Positions 1-8,441 of a DNA stretch of 18,324 nt are shown here, in pieces. The position numbers and the translations under genes are program-made. The DNA lies in NCBI GenBank assembly GCA_002708205.1, contig PAMR01000038.1, positions 3,992-22,315 of the forward strand. Direction: 5' to 3'. The notes below the pieces were generated by a model. That model saw only the letters and a program-made list of their open reading frames with translations, ran no database searches and had not been told where the DNA came from. The stretch comes from Gammaproteobacteria bacterium (lineage in GTDB: Bacteria; Pseudomonadota; Gammaproteobacteria; Pseudomonadales; Azotimanducaceae). The stretch's first letter is position 1. Every line of letters starts with the position of its first letter.

Positions 1-989
1 ACATTCGAATTGGTCATGATGTAACGCCATTCATCAGTATGATTCACACCAGTTCCATGCAATACCCGGCCATCCATTAGCATCACCGTTCCGGCACTCG
101 CTTCCACATTAATGGCCGGAGGTAATGGGCCAACTTCTTCTCCGGGTTTCACCTCAGAAACCAGGCGATGGCTGGTGGGTATTAATAATGTGCCCCCATT
201 CTCCTCATTTACGTCTTGCATGATGTAGACCGTATTCACCAAGATAGGCGCGCCGGGTGTCTGAATTGGATGAATGGCTCCGGAATCCTGATGCAAATTC
301 TGAGGATAACTACCAGGTCGAGCTATATTTGAAGCAAATGAATACGCGTAATGCCCAGGCCCGAGTAATTCCTCGTTTAATTGCTCAATCATCGGACCCG
401 CTTGAACCCACTCGGGATTGAATTCGATGCATTTTGCAAAACAATCCCCCTTATTCACGAGAGTCCACATGATGTGAAAATGCGGAGTCATATCTGCCAA
501 ACCACACTCCCGCTCTGCAATTGCTTGCTCTTCGAGACGATCGCGCATGTAGGAACATTGCGCGTTACTCATCCCATCTTCAATGAGACAATAACCGTAC
601 TTATCAAGATCTTTTCTTGCTTGGTAAATATCCTTAGTTTCTACTGGTAAGTCATTGAATTGTTTCCAATATTCATGCTTTCTTGCGACGGTAGTATCGT
701 AGTACGGGGTGCCATTTAAGCCTCCGCCTGACGCGTTGCGGCCCGAATCAAATAGAGGGCATTGAAACCGTTCCGTCAATGACCCATCCGGTCGGGTAGC
801 CCGGACACCGTTTCCGCCGACTGGCGGTTTCAACCAAGAGTTATTTGCATGCATCGACCGGAAGGGTTCGCCACTGGCAAACCACCTCGCATCCTGCAGC
901 TGCTCGTTCTCAGACGATCGAGCGGCTACGTTTTCAGGAAGAAATTCTTCCGGGATATTATTTGGTTGCAATCCTTGACGCGCGGCCAT
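1..989 (-). CDS. PhyH-family Fe(II)/2-oxoglutarate dioxygenase, C-terminus cut by window edge
   Basis: Open frame from an ATG at 989 to the left edge, with 329 complete codons visible and no stop. An HxD iron-binding pair sits in the segment LHQDSG (His233, Asp235). The distal His is in VLHGTG (His311), and the segment QDVNEENGGTLLIPTSH between them is typical of the phytanoyl-CoA dioxygenase family. The core normally starts near the N-terminus, but here about 150 residues precede it (WFASGEPFRSMHANNSW and onward) and match no domain I recognise. The family oxidises a C-H bond with O2 and 2-oxoglutarate; members act on acyl-CoAs, ectoine and many secondary metabolites, so the substrate is unknown. 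The start is supported by a near-perfect AGGAGG seven bases upstream. It lies 80 bases downstream of the ABM-domain gene on the same strand and is probably co-transcribed with it. Family call is firm; substrate is not. Confidence 0.88.
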   Translation of the reverse strand, partial: MAARQGLQPNNIPEEFLPENVAARSSENEQLQDARWFASGEPFRSMHANNSWLKPPVGGNGVRATRPDGSLTERFQCPLFDSGRNASGGGLNGTPYYDTTVARKHEYWKQFNDLPVETKDIYQARKDLDKYGYCLIEDGMSNAQCSYMRDRLEEQAIAERECGLADMTPHFHIMWTLVNKGDCFAKCIEFNPEWVQAGPMIEQLNEELLGPGHYAYSFASNIARPGSYPQNLHQDSGAIHPIQTPGAPILVNTVYIMQDVNEENGGTLLIPTSHRLVSEVKPGEEVGPLPPAINVEASAGTVMLMDGRVLHGTGVNHTDEWRYIMTNSN

Positions 990-997
990 GCTCCCTA

Positions 998-1003
998 CCT
1001 CCT
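998..1003 (-). promoter_or_regulatory. Strong Shine-Dalgarno of the left-edge PhyH gene
   Basis: On the minus strand TAGGAGGT is followed by seven bases and ATG at 989. It is the best ribosome binding site in the window and fixes the start of this truncated gene. It also indicates that the host uses a canonical anti-SD. Confidence 0.8.
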
Positions 1004-1069
1004 AAGTAAAGCAAATGGATGAAGCAATATTCGTTTTGAGAAACATCCTTAGTAAAGCAGTCCATTTAT

Positions 1070-1369
1070 TCAAACGTCTTTTTTCTTCAGCTTGCGTACC
1101 CGAAAACCCTTCCGCCCGCCAACCAATATGCGATCAAAAAAATCGAATAATCCCGATTCGATACGCCAATTAAGGTACGCGTCGTAGTGCTCAAACGACT
1201 CCCAGTCTTGAACTACAATAAATGTAGAGGCCGTTTCGTCTAAATATGCATCGATACTGATACATCCAGAATACGCTCGGGTATCACTAAAAGAATTTCG
1301 GAACCCCTCCTCCAATGTTTCTACATGTTCTTTTAAAACATGAAATTCAGCTATCACTACGTTCTTCAC
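1070..1369 (-). CDS. Small antibiotic-biosynthesis-monooxygenase (ABM) domain protein
   Basis: A protein of about 100 residues with the dimeric alpha-beta barrel look of the ABM/YgiN family. It opens with a beta strand (VVIAEFHV), then an amphipathic helix (HVETLEEGFRNSF), a strand and loop containing GCISIDAYLDE, the strand FIVVQDWES, and the helix FEHYDAYLNWRIESGLFD. Members are cofactor-free quinol or anthrone oxygenases, haem-degrading enzymes or small sensors, and the fold alone does not tell which. The frame is open from a GTG at 1375. The in-frame GTG at 1369 is preferred because GAAGG lies six bases before it. The tail is basic (RKGFRVRKLKKK). It is the first gene of a two-gene unit with the downstream PhyH dioxygenase and is divergent from the MFS exporter. 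Confidence 0.72.
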   Translation of the reverse strand: MKNVVIAEFHVLKEHVETLEEGFRNSFSDTRAYSGCISIDAYLDETASTFIVVQDWESFEHYDAYLNWRIESGLFDFFDRILVGGRKGFRVRKLKKKDV

Positions 1370-1396
1370 AATCACCCTTCACACTTTTTCTTTGTA

Positions 1397-1439
1397 TTTC
1401 TAGAAGCAGAGATAAGTGTAAACCACCGTTTCTAGGAGC
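1397..1439. promoter_or_regulatory. Candidate operator pair (two TTCTAGRA sites)
   Basis: The 99-base gap between the divergent ABM and MFS genes holds TTTCTAGAAGC at 1397-1407 and TTTCTAGGAGC at 1429-1439. They match at 10 of 11 bases and their starts are 32 bases apart, about three helical turns. The core TTCTAGAA is a perfect palindrome and the second copy differs by one base. This geometry suits a dimeric regulator binding the same face of DNA. It is inference from sequence only, and no regulator gene is nearby. Confidence 0.35.
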
Positions 1440-1474
1440 CTCATCTTAGCAAGAACTGCTAAAGTACGTACTCT

Positions 1475-2833
1475 ATGACCGAATCAAACGGAATTGATGA
1501 TTCTACGAAGTCGTTGGATAACCAACGTCCCCTCGGCCTGCTGAACCGAGATTTTTTACTACTATGGCAGGGACAGACAATATCCGGAATCGGCGTTTCC
1601 CTGTACCAAATCGCAATGCTCTATTGGTTGTTGGAAAACACCGGGTCTGCCACAACTATGGGTCTCGTCGCCATGTTCTCTGCACTTCCTGGAGTACTTC
1701 TAGGCCCCTTCGGCGGAGCTATCGCTGATCGCTTTTCACGACGGAAATTGATTGTCTTCGGAGACCTTATACTCGGAATAACCCTGTTGTCGGTTGGGAT
1801 CACATTCCTTTTGGTGGACGGATCCACAGATCTCAAAGTCGGTCTCATGATCGCAGCGGGAGTCATAGTCGGAATAGTTGGTAGTTTTTTTCGCCCGGCA
1901 GTAACTGCCGCCATTCCCAATCTTGTTCCAATTGAGAAACTTGCTTCGGCAAATGCGATGAACAGTTTCTCGATGACCGGCAGTATGGCTCTTGGACAAG
2001 CTATCGGAGGCGTTCTATTTCGTATTGTCGGAGCGCCCATACTGATCTTCGTGAATGGGATTACCTATCTTCTTTCCGCACTAAGCGAGGTCTTCATACG
2101 TCTCCCACAAGAGCTTCCCGTTACACCACCTTCCTGGAGATCACTAGCTAGACAATTCAACCACGAAGTAGTTGAGGGCATTCGATATGTATGGAACCAT
2201 CGTGGCCTGCGAAATATGGCCCTCGCGTTTGCGGTTATCAGTTTTATCACCGCGCCTCTCAGTATTTTGATGCCAATACTATTGGATCAACATCGTAACT
2301 TACCCCCTGACTGGTTCGGATATCTCATGGCCGCAATGGCAGTAGGTAATTTATTTGGGCTAGCCCTTGCAGGTTCCATCAAGATCGACGGTTCTTCTCG
2401 AGCGATATGGATACTCATTTCGTTGTACGCCATGGCCACAACGACCTTTCTCATGGGTACAGCAGAAAAAAGCTACATACTGCTTATAGCCAATGCTGTT
2501 TCTGGGTTTTTCATGGGGGGTACGATTGTCTTATTTACCACACTGATGCAGGCAACTACCCCAGATGGATTACGGGGCCGAGTAGCTAGCGTCATGAGCA
2601 CCGTCATAGGTGGAACCACTCCTATTGCAATGGGCCTCTCAGGTGTATTGGCAGATGCAGTCGATCAAGATGTCCCCTTTCTGTTTCAGAGCGCATCAGT
2701 GTTTTGTTTCATATTCGTATCTATGTTGATTGCCAATCGGCCTTTCCGAGAATTCTTAAGCACCCAGTTAGTCGTCAACAACGGAGGAAAAACCGGAAAA
2801 GAGACAGGCCGTATTCGATCTAGTAACGAATAG
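1475..2833 (+). CDS. MFS efflux transporter (MFS_3 / EntS-MefA-like)
   Basis: A 452-residue, mostly hydrophobic protein with about 12 predicted membrane spans and a hydrophilic N-terminus of about 25 residues. The loop between helices 2 and 3 carries motif A in the form GGAIADRFSRRK (residues 80-91), with the Asp-Arg and basic residues typical of the major facilitator superfamily. The segment TTPDGLRGRVASVMS near the C-terminal third is characteristic of the MFS_3 group, which includes enterobactin exporter EntS and macrolide exporter MefA. The likely role is proton-driven export of a small molecule across the inner membrane, but the cargo cannot be read. The ATG at 1475 lacks a clear Shine-Dalgarno. 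The gene is divergent from the ABM/PhyH unit and convergent with the epoxide hydrolase. It could export a toxic intermediate or the product of the neighbouring oxygenases; that is inference. Confidence 0.85.
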   Translation: MTESNGIDDSTKSLDNQRPLGLLNRDFLLLWQGQTISGIGVSLYQIAMLYWLLENTGSATTMGLVAMFSALPGVLLGPFGGAIADRFSRRKLIVFGDLILGITLLSVGITFLLVDGSTDLKVGLMIAAGVIVGIVGSFFRPAVTAAIPNLVPIEKLASANAMNSFSMTGSMALGQAIGGVLFRIVGAPILIFVNGITYLLSALSEVFIRLPQELPVTPPSWRSLARQFNHEVVEGIRYVWNHRGLRNMALAFAVISFITAPLSILMPILLDQHRNLPPDWFGYLMAAMAVGNLFGLALAGSIKIDGSSRAIWILISLYAMATTTFLMGTAEKSYILLIANAVSGFFMGGTIVLFTTLMQATTPDGLRGRVASVMSTVIGGTTPIAMGLSGVLADAVDQDVPFLFQSASVFCFIFVSMLIANRPFREFLSTQLVVNNGGKTGKETGRIRSSNE

Positions 2834-2885
2834 GCCAGCAAACAGCCAAGTCAAAGATCTCTTTTAAGTTCAGCCTGAGTCAAAC

Positions 2886-4097
2886 TCAACGTATTTTGTC
2901 AAAACAGTTTCGAAGCTCCTGTACAAAAAGAATAGGTTGTTCGAATGCTGCAAAATGGCCTCCGGCATCCACTTCGTTCCAATAAACTATCTTCGGAAAA
3001 CGCTCGTTCAACCATGACCGCGGAGTTGGGACAATTTCTTCAGGGAAAAGACTGCATCCTGTCGGCAATTGTACGGAACGGTTCCCATCGCCTGAAAACG
3101 CCCTATTAAAACTTTCCCAATATAGACGACCTGAAGACGCACCGGAATTAGTCAGCCAATACAACATAATGTTATCCAGCATCTCATCTCGAGTTAGCGC
3201 ATTTTCTGGATGTCCACGACAATCGGTCCATCGCCAGAATTTCTCCAATATCCACATGGCTTGGCCAACTGGAGAATCAGACAGGCCATAACCGACCGTT
3301 TGCGGACGAGTACTTTGCTGTTTCGAGTAACCCGAATCCTCCGCTTGATAGGCTCGGCCTCGGTCCATTGCTCGCTGATCTTCCGCAGAGGGATTTTCAC
3401 GAGCCGCCTCCGTCGGTCTACCACTAGGCATATTCAGATGAATACCGGCACAGTCTCCCAGATTCTGAAGCCCAATCATTGTCGTTATCGCGCTCCCCCA
3501 ATCACCCCCCTGTGCAAAATAATTCGAATATCCCAAGCCGACCATCAGTTCATTCCACATAATGGCTATCTTCTCGACACCATAACCGGTTGTTGTAGGT
3601 TTTCCGGAAAATCCGTATCCAGGCAACGATGGGCAAACCACATGGAAAGCATCTTTTGCTTCGCCTCCGTGGGCCACGGGATCACGCAAAGGATCGATGA
3701 CCTTAAGGAATTCTACGATCGACCCTGGCCAACCGTGTGTCAGAATAAGGGGTCTGGCCTCAGCCTCTTTGCTCGGAGCATGAATAAAATGTATGTCCAG
3801 GTCAGAAATTACTGTCTTAAAGTGTTCGAACCGATTCATTTGACGCTGGCGAGACGGCCAATCGTACTGATTCGCCCAGTATTCGCATATGTCCTTCGCA
3901 TAACTGAGCGGAACGCCTTGGCTCCAATCATTTGTTGTTTCCGACTCCGGCCACCGAGTCTCGTGCAATCGCTTCTGTAAATACTCTATTTCGGATAGGG
4001 GGACATCAATTTGAAAGGGTTTCAATTCAAGCATGCTCTTTCTTACGTTCGGTTGTAATAGACCGCAATTATTACCCCTATCAGCCATGAAAAACAC
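2886..4097 (-). CDS. Epoxide hydrolase, EPHX1 type (EHN + alpha/beta hydrolase)
   Basis: Up to 403 residues. An N-terminal EHN domain (KPFQIDVPLSEIEYL then RLHETRWPES, about residues 26-130) precedes an alpha/beta-hydrolase core. The oxyanion motif HGWPGS is at 121-126. The nucleophile elbow GGDWGS places the attacking Asp at 199. The epoxide-polarising Tyr is in GRLYWE (Tyr326), the charge-relay acid in FPEEI (Glu354) and the catalytic His in GGHFAAFEQP (His381). The Glu-to-His spacing of 27 equals that of human microsomal epoxide hydrolase, so all catalytic residues are present. The reaction is addition of water to an epoxide to give a diol, probably on a lipophilic substrate. Unlike human EPHX1 I see no membrane anchor. 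The ATG at 4034 (residue 22), just before LELKPF, is a likely alternative start because family members usually begin there. It is divergent from a PhyH dioxygenase with an 84-base gap. Confidence 0.9.
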   Translation of the reverse strand: MFFMADRGNNCGLLQPNVRKSMLELKPFQIDVPLSEIEYLQKRLHETRWPESETTNDWSQGVPLSYAKDICEYWANQYDWPSRQRQMNRFEHFKTVISDLDIHFIHAPSKEAEARPLILTHGWPGSIVEFLKVIDPLRDPVAHGGEAKDAFHVVCPSLPGYGFSGKPTTTGYGVEKIAIMWNELMVGLGYSNYFAQGGDWGSAITTMIGLQNLGDCAGIHLNMPSGRPTEAARENPSAEDQRAMDRGRAYQAEDSGYSKQQSTRPQTVGYGLSDSPVGQAMWILEKFWRWTDCRGHPENALTRDEMLDNIMLYWLTNSGASSGRLYWESFNRAFSGDGNRSVQLPTGCSLFPEEIVPTPRSWLNERFPKIVYWNEVDAGGHFAAFEQPILFVQELRNCFDKIR

Positions 4098-4181
4098 TTT
4101 GTACCCTTGTGCTAGCCTCCTCGCTTAAGAGAACGTTAGTATTTACGACAAAGATTAATACTTCTACGTGGAGAGATAGCT

Positions 4182-4994
4182 GTGGCACAACCGAACATCT
4201 ACTACGATACTTTATCCCCAGACACCGTATCTGGTGATCTAGCACCTGTTATTTCTGAACTCAATTTAGAAGAAAATTGTCGACAATTAGCCATGGAAGG
4301 CTGGACAGTGGTGGAGAATGTCGCCGACGATGATTTTAATGCTCGATTTCGCAAAAAGATCCTGAAGCTATCTAAAGCAGGTGGTGCGAACATGCTCCTT
4401 GCGAAAGACGAGATTTTTGCCCAAGCGGTGCTCATGCCTAAGCTCATGGCAATGGCAGAATTTTCGGTTGGTCGGGGATTCCTTTTAAGCCAAGTAGCCG
4501 CCAGCGTGCGTCCAAAAGGTGCCGGCTCCATCGGGTTACATGCGGACAACAATTGGCTGCCCGCCCCCTTCCCCGTTCACAATATGTTAATGACAGGTTG
4601 TTGGGCTTGCGACGAATATACTCAAGAAAACGGATCCACCCTCATCATTCCCGGCAGCCAGAATCTACGAAGACACCCGAATGCGCTGGAAATCGAAAAC
4701 TTAGATGTGGGGATCCCGATCGAATGCCCACCCGGCTCAGTCGCTATATGGGATGGCAATCTTTGGCACTCAAATTACCCCCGAATAAACGACGGCGAAC
4801 GGGTTGTTTGTCATATAACGTACACCCGCTTAATGATGCGCCCTGTCGAAGACTACAGCGCACACGCCGACGATTTGATAAACAAACACGGTAAGGACAT
4901 GGCCCAACTCATGGGACACGAAGATTTTTTAAACGGAGCCAATGGAGCCGACTACTCCAAATTGGTCCAAACATTCAACAATGCTAAACGTTAG
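4182..4994 (+). CDS. PhyH-family Fe(II)/2-oxoglutarate dioxygenase (short form)
   Basis: A 270-residue protein near the usual family length. The iron site is His120 and Asp122 (GLHADNNW) with distal His196 (LWHSNYP). Arg207 in DGERVVCH fits the 2-oxoglutarate carboxylate binder. The segment YTQENGSTLIIPGSQ is characteristic of the phytanoyl-CoA dioxygenase family. The start is a GTG at 4182 preceded by GGAG eight bases upstream. It likely hydroxylates an acyl-CoA or other small substrate using O2 and 2-oxoglutarate. Sixty bases downstream in the same direction begins a single-chain acyl-CoA carboxylase, so the two are probably one transcription unit and may act on the same CoA ester. It is quite different from the long PhyH protein at the left edge, so this is not a local duplication. 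Confidence 0.88.
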   Translation: MAQPNIYYDTLSPDTVSGDLAPVISELNLEENCRQLAMEGWTVVENVADDDFNARFRKKILKLSKAGGANMLLAKDEIFAQAVLMPKLMAMAEFSVGRGFLLSQVAASVRPKGAGSIGLHADNNWLPAPFPVHNMLMTGCWACDEYTQENGSTLIIPGSQNLRRHPNALEIENLDVGIPIECPPGSVAIWDGNLWHSNYPRINDGERVVCHITYTRLMMRPVEDYSAHADDLINKHGKDMAQLMGHEDFLNGANGADYSKLVQTFNNAKR

Positions 4995-5054
4995 AAACTT
5001 TACAATTGGTTAACCACACACGTCGCTAGCAACTAGGAAACTACGTAAATAACA

Positions 5055-8000
5055 ATGCTCAAGAAATTACTTATTGCCAATCGAGGTGAGATAGCGATCC
5101 GGATAGCCCGAACCGCTGCGGATCTCGGCATTTCAACGGTCTCTATCCACTCGGAAGATGATAATCAGTCGCTTCACACACGGCATACGGACACCGCCGT
5201 CGACCTTAATAAATTAGGTATCGCAGCCTATTTGGACGCAGATAGGATAGTTTCCATCGCACTGGAACAAGGTTGTGACAGCATTCATCCTGGCTACGGT
5301 TTTCTCAGCGAATCTGCCGAGTTTGCGTCAATTTGCGAGAAAAATGGGCTGATTTTTGTAGGCCCCAGTCCCGAAGGATTGCACTCTTTCGGGGATAAAG
5401 CCGCCGCACGAGCCCTGGCGGATAGATGTGATGTGCCAGTTTTACCGGGTCGTAGTCACGGCATATCTCTCGAAGAGGCGCACGACTTTTTCGAATCTAT
5501 GGGCTCCAAAGGGGCTGTCATGCTGAAAGCGATTGCGGGCGGAGGCGGTCGAGGCATGAGGCCAGTGCACGATATTAAAAATTTGAACGAAGCTTTTGAA
5601 CGCGCCACCTCCGAGGCAAATCAAGCCTTCGGCTCCGGAGAACTATATATCGAAGAGTTACTTCCTCTAGCTCGGCATATCGAAGTCCAAATCATTGGAG
5701 ATGGAACCGGCGCTGTTTCTCATATTTGGGATCGAGAATGTAGTCTACAAAGACAACGCCAGAAAATTATCGAAATAGCACCTGCGTTTGGACTTTCAGA
5801 TGAATTACGTGAGTCCATACTCAAATCCGCCTTATCGATAACCAGCAGCATAAATTACAAAGGGCTTGGCACCATCGAGTTCCTAGTCGATGAACGATCA
5901 GATCACCGTTTTGTCTTTATGGAAGCAAACGCCCGACTACAGGTAGAACACACGGTTACGGAAGAAATAACAGGTATCGATCTCGTTGCGATGCAACTCC
6001 AAATTGCAGGAGGAGCCACTTTAGAGGAACTCTCACTAACCCAGGACAAAATACCGAAGCCTCTGGGAGTGGCAATTCAGGCTAGGGTCAACCTTGAAAC
6101 CATGAACTCGGACGGCACACCTCGGCCAAGCGGAGGCACATTAACAATCTATGAACCTCCTTCAGGTCCCGGAATACGGGTTGACGGCTTTGGGTACTCT
6201 GGCTATTCCACGAGCGCCTTTTATGACTCTCTGCTAGCTAAAGTAATTGTACGAGGCAAGGATCTGACATCAACGATTCGAAAAGCGAACCGCGCGCTAT
6301 CCGAATTCAAACTCGAGGGAGTACGAAGCAATATAAGCTTCTTGCAGTCCGTTTTGACATCAGCTCCCTTCCTTGAAAATGGAATCCATACGCAGTTTAT
6401 CGAAGAGAATATTGATGTCTTGTTAGAAAAATCCGGAGAAAGCCCGCGCTACTTTGAACCCGAGTCAGACATACGCAAAGCGGGAACGCAAGTCGACCCA
6501 GACGATCCATTAGCGTTGTTGTCTCTCAAGGGACCAGCTGTCACTGAATCAAAACCCAAGCCGATTTTTCAAGGGCCTGCCGGAACCGTTGCCATAGCAG
6601 CGCCGATTCAAGGAATGGTAATCAAATTGCATGTGGAAGTTGGAGAGACTATTCGAGCCAAGCAACCCGTCGCTGTCCTCGAAGCGTTAAAAATGGAACA
6701 CATCATTACAGCAACAGAATCTGGCATAGTCCGCGAAATCGCGCTTCAGATTGGTGACACCATATTTGAAGATACACCAATCGTTTACCTAGAGCCTGAA
6801 GAGGTAGAGGGCGAATACGAAACCGGAGAAACCATAGACCTTGACGAAATCAGGGCAGATATCGCAGAAATCCAACACTTTCGAAAATTCACTACAGATG
6901 AGGTCCGAACTGAGGCCACAGCCAAACGTCACGATGCCGGAAAACGGACAGCCCGAGAGAATATTTTGGATCTCTGCGATCCAGGAACCTTTTTCGAATA
7001 CAGCCCCCTTACGACAGCCACGCGCTTCCCAGACGACACCGCCGAGCAATTAGAGGAACGACTCATTAAGACAGCGGCCGACGCCATGGTAATGGGCGTG
7101 GGCCGCGTGAATAGCGATATCGTAGGAAAGGACAATGCTCGCTGCATCGCAATGTCTTACGACTACACCGTACTTGCAGGTACACAAGGAGGGAAGAACC
7201 ACCAGAAGCAAGATCGAATGTTCGGAGTCGCCGAAAAATACAAATTACCGGTTGTACTCTATACGGAAGGTGGCGGTGGACGAACCCATGGAGGACCGCG
7301 TAGCGCGCAAAGTAAGGCCGTCGCTAGTGTGGGCGGCTTGAGTACCAGGACTTGGAGACAATTAGGAAAATTATCGGGGCTGGTGCCCGTAGTCGGCGTA
7401 ACCTCGGGCTACTGCTTCGCAGGAAACGTCGTGTTACTTGGTGCCTGCGACGTAATTATTGCCACACGAGACTCCAGTATTGGAATCGGTGGGCCGGCGG
7501 TCATAGAGGGAGGCGGCCTCGGCGCCTATGCCCCCAGTGAGGTCGGGCCCATCAGCATCCAAGAACCCAACGGAGTAATAGATATCCTCGTTGAAGATGA
7601 AGCTGAAGCTACCGACGTCGCAAAACGCTACCTATCGTTCTTTCAGGGCCGGGCATCGGATTGGCAAGCACACGATCAAAGAATTCTAAGGCACATCGTT
7701 CCAGAAAATCGTCGCGCTGTGTACGATATTCGAAAAGTGATTGAGACACTCGGTGACGCAGACTCCATGTTAGAACTTCGACCTAATTTCGGAGCATCCA
7801 TGGTTACCGCCTTCATTCGAATAGAAGGACGTTCTCTCGGAGTAGTCGCCAATAACTCCAATTCACCGACTGGTGGTGCCATCGATTCAGACGGCGCGGA
7901 CAAGGCATCTCGATTTATGCAGCTTTGTGATGCCTTCGATATTCCCATACTCTCACTCGTGGACACTCCCGGAAATATGGTAGGACCCGAAGCTGAACAA

Positions 8001-8438
8001 ACTGCTCTTATCAGACATTGCGGCCGGATGTACGTCGCCGGCGCCAACCTCACAGTACCTTATTTTCTTTGTGTTTTACGTAAAGCGTATGGCCTCGGAG
8101 CACTCGCTATGGCTAGTGGGAGTTTCGATGAAACATTTTTTGCCATTTCATGGCCTACTGGTGAATTCGCGGGTATGGGCCTTGAAGGATCGGTCAAGCT
8201 CGGACGTCGTGCAGAACTGGCAGCGATAGAAGACATTTCGAAACGAAAAGCACGCTATGAAGAGCTGGTAGATGCCGCATACGCCTGGTCTCGAGCACTA
8301 AATGCCGCAACCGTTTCTGAAGTCGACGACGTAATCGATCCAGCTGAAACACGTAATTGGTTAATCATGGGACTCGATTCGGCTCCTCCGATTATCCCCC
8401 GGGAAGGGAAAAAACACAGCTGGGTAGATACTTGGTAA
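5055..8438 (+). CDS. Single-chain acyl-CoA carboxylase (BC-BCCP-CT fusion)
   Basis: A 1127-residue biotin enzyme carrying all activities in one chain. The biotin carboxylase spans about 1-450. It starts LLIANRGEIAIRI, has the ATP-grasp glycine loop AGGGGRGM (161-168) and the active-site strand EANARLQVEH (290-299), where the usual N-T-R is N-A-R. The biotin carrier domain spans about 507-585, with biotinyl Lys546 in EALKMEH; the common A/V-M-K-M is L-K-M here. The carboxyltransferase spans about 600-1127, with TSGYCFAG (783-790) and DTPGNMVGPEAE (970 onward) as in propionyl/acyl-CoA carboxylase beta subunits. This order matches the single-chain long-chain acyl-CoA carboxylases described from mycobacteria and some proteobacteria; most bacteria use separate alpha and beta subunits. 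It would carboxylate an acyl- or branched enoyl-CoA in the cytosol. The stop lies three bases from the stop of the convergent esterase. Confidence 0.93.
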   Translation: MLKKLLIANRGEIAIRIARTAADLGISTVSIHSEDDNQSLHTRHTDTAVDLNKLGIAAYLDADRIVSIALEQGCDSIHPGYGFLSESAEFASICEKNGLIFVGPSPEGLHSFGDKAAARALADRCDVPVLPGRSHGISLEEAHDFFESMGSKGAVMLKAIAGGGGRGMRPVHDIKNLNEAFERATSEANQAFGSGELYIEELLPLARHIEVQIIGDGTGAVSHIWDRECSLQRQRQKIIEIAPAFGLSDELRESILKSALSITSSINYKGLGTIEFLVDERSDHRFVFMEANARLQVEHTVTEEITGIDLVAMQLQIAGGATLEELSLTQDKIPKPLGVAIQARVNLETMNSDGTPRPSGGTLTIYEPPSGPGIRVDGFGYSGYSTSAFYDSLLAKVIVRGKDLTSTIRKANRALSEFKLEGVRSNISFLQSVLTSAPFLENGIHTQFIEENIDVLLEKSGESPRYFEPESDIRKAGTQVDPDDPLALLSLKGPAVTESKPKPIFQGPAGTVAIAAPIQGMVIKLHVEVGETIRAKQPVAVLEALKMEHIITATESGIVREIALQIGDTIFEDTPIVYLEPEEVEGEYETGETIDLDEIRADIAEIQHFRKFTTDEVRTEATAKRHDAGKRTARENILDLCDPGTFFEYSPLTTATRFPDDTAEQLEERLIKTAADAMVMGVGRVNSDIVGKDNARCIAMSYDYTVLAGTQGGKNHQKQDRMFGVAEKYKLPVVLYTEGGGGRTHGGPRSAQSKAVASVGGLSTRTWRQLGKLSGLVPVVGVTSGYCFAGNVVLLGACDVIIATRDSSIGIGGPAVIEGGGLGAYAPSEVGPISIQEPNGVIDILVEDEAEATDVAKRYLSFFQGRASDWQAHDQRILRHIVPENRRAVYDIRKVIETLGDADSMLELRPNFGASMVTAFIRIEGRSLGVVANNSNSPTGGAIDSDGADKASRFMQLCDAFDIPILSLVDTPGNMVGPEAEQTALIRHCGRMYVAGANLTVPYFLCVLRKAYGLGALAMASGSFDETFFAISWPTGEFAGMGLEGSVKLGRRAELAAIEDISKRKARYEELVDAAYAWSRALNAATVSEVDDVIDPAETRNWLIMGLDSAPPIIPREGKKHSWVDTW

Positions 8439-8441
8439 CGC

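Noticed and set aside
3210..3980. 256-residue open frame on the plus strand opposite the epoxide hydrolase
   Set aside because: It is antisense to a gene with complete catalytic motifs, has no domain signature, and its composition is that expected of a reverse-strand shadow.
4138..4162. AGTATT...AATACT inverted repeat upstream of the GTG of the short PhyH gene
   Set aside because: Arms are only six A/T-rich bases with a 13-base spacer; likely chance in an AT-rich leader, though it lies in a divergent promoter gap.
5007..5016. Ten-base palindrome TGGTTAACCA between the PhyH gene and the carboxylase
   Set aside because: A perfect ten-base palindrome is expected about once per kilobase by chance, and there is no second copy or promoter context.
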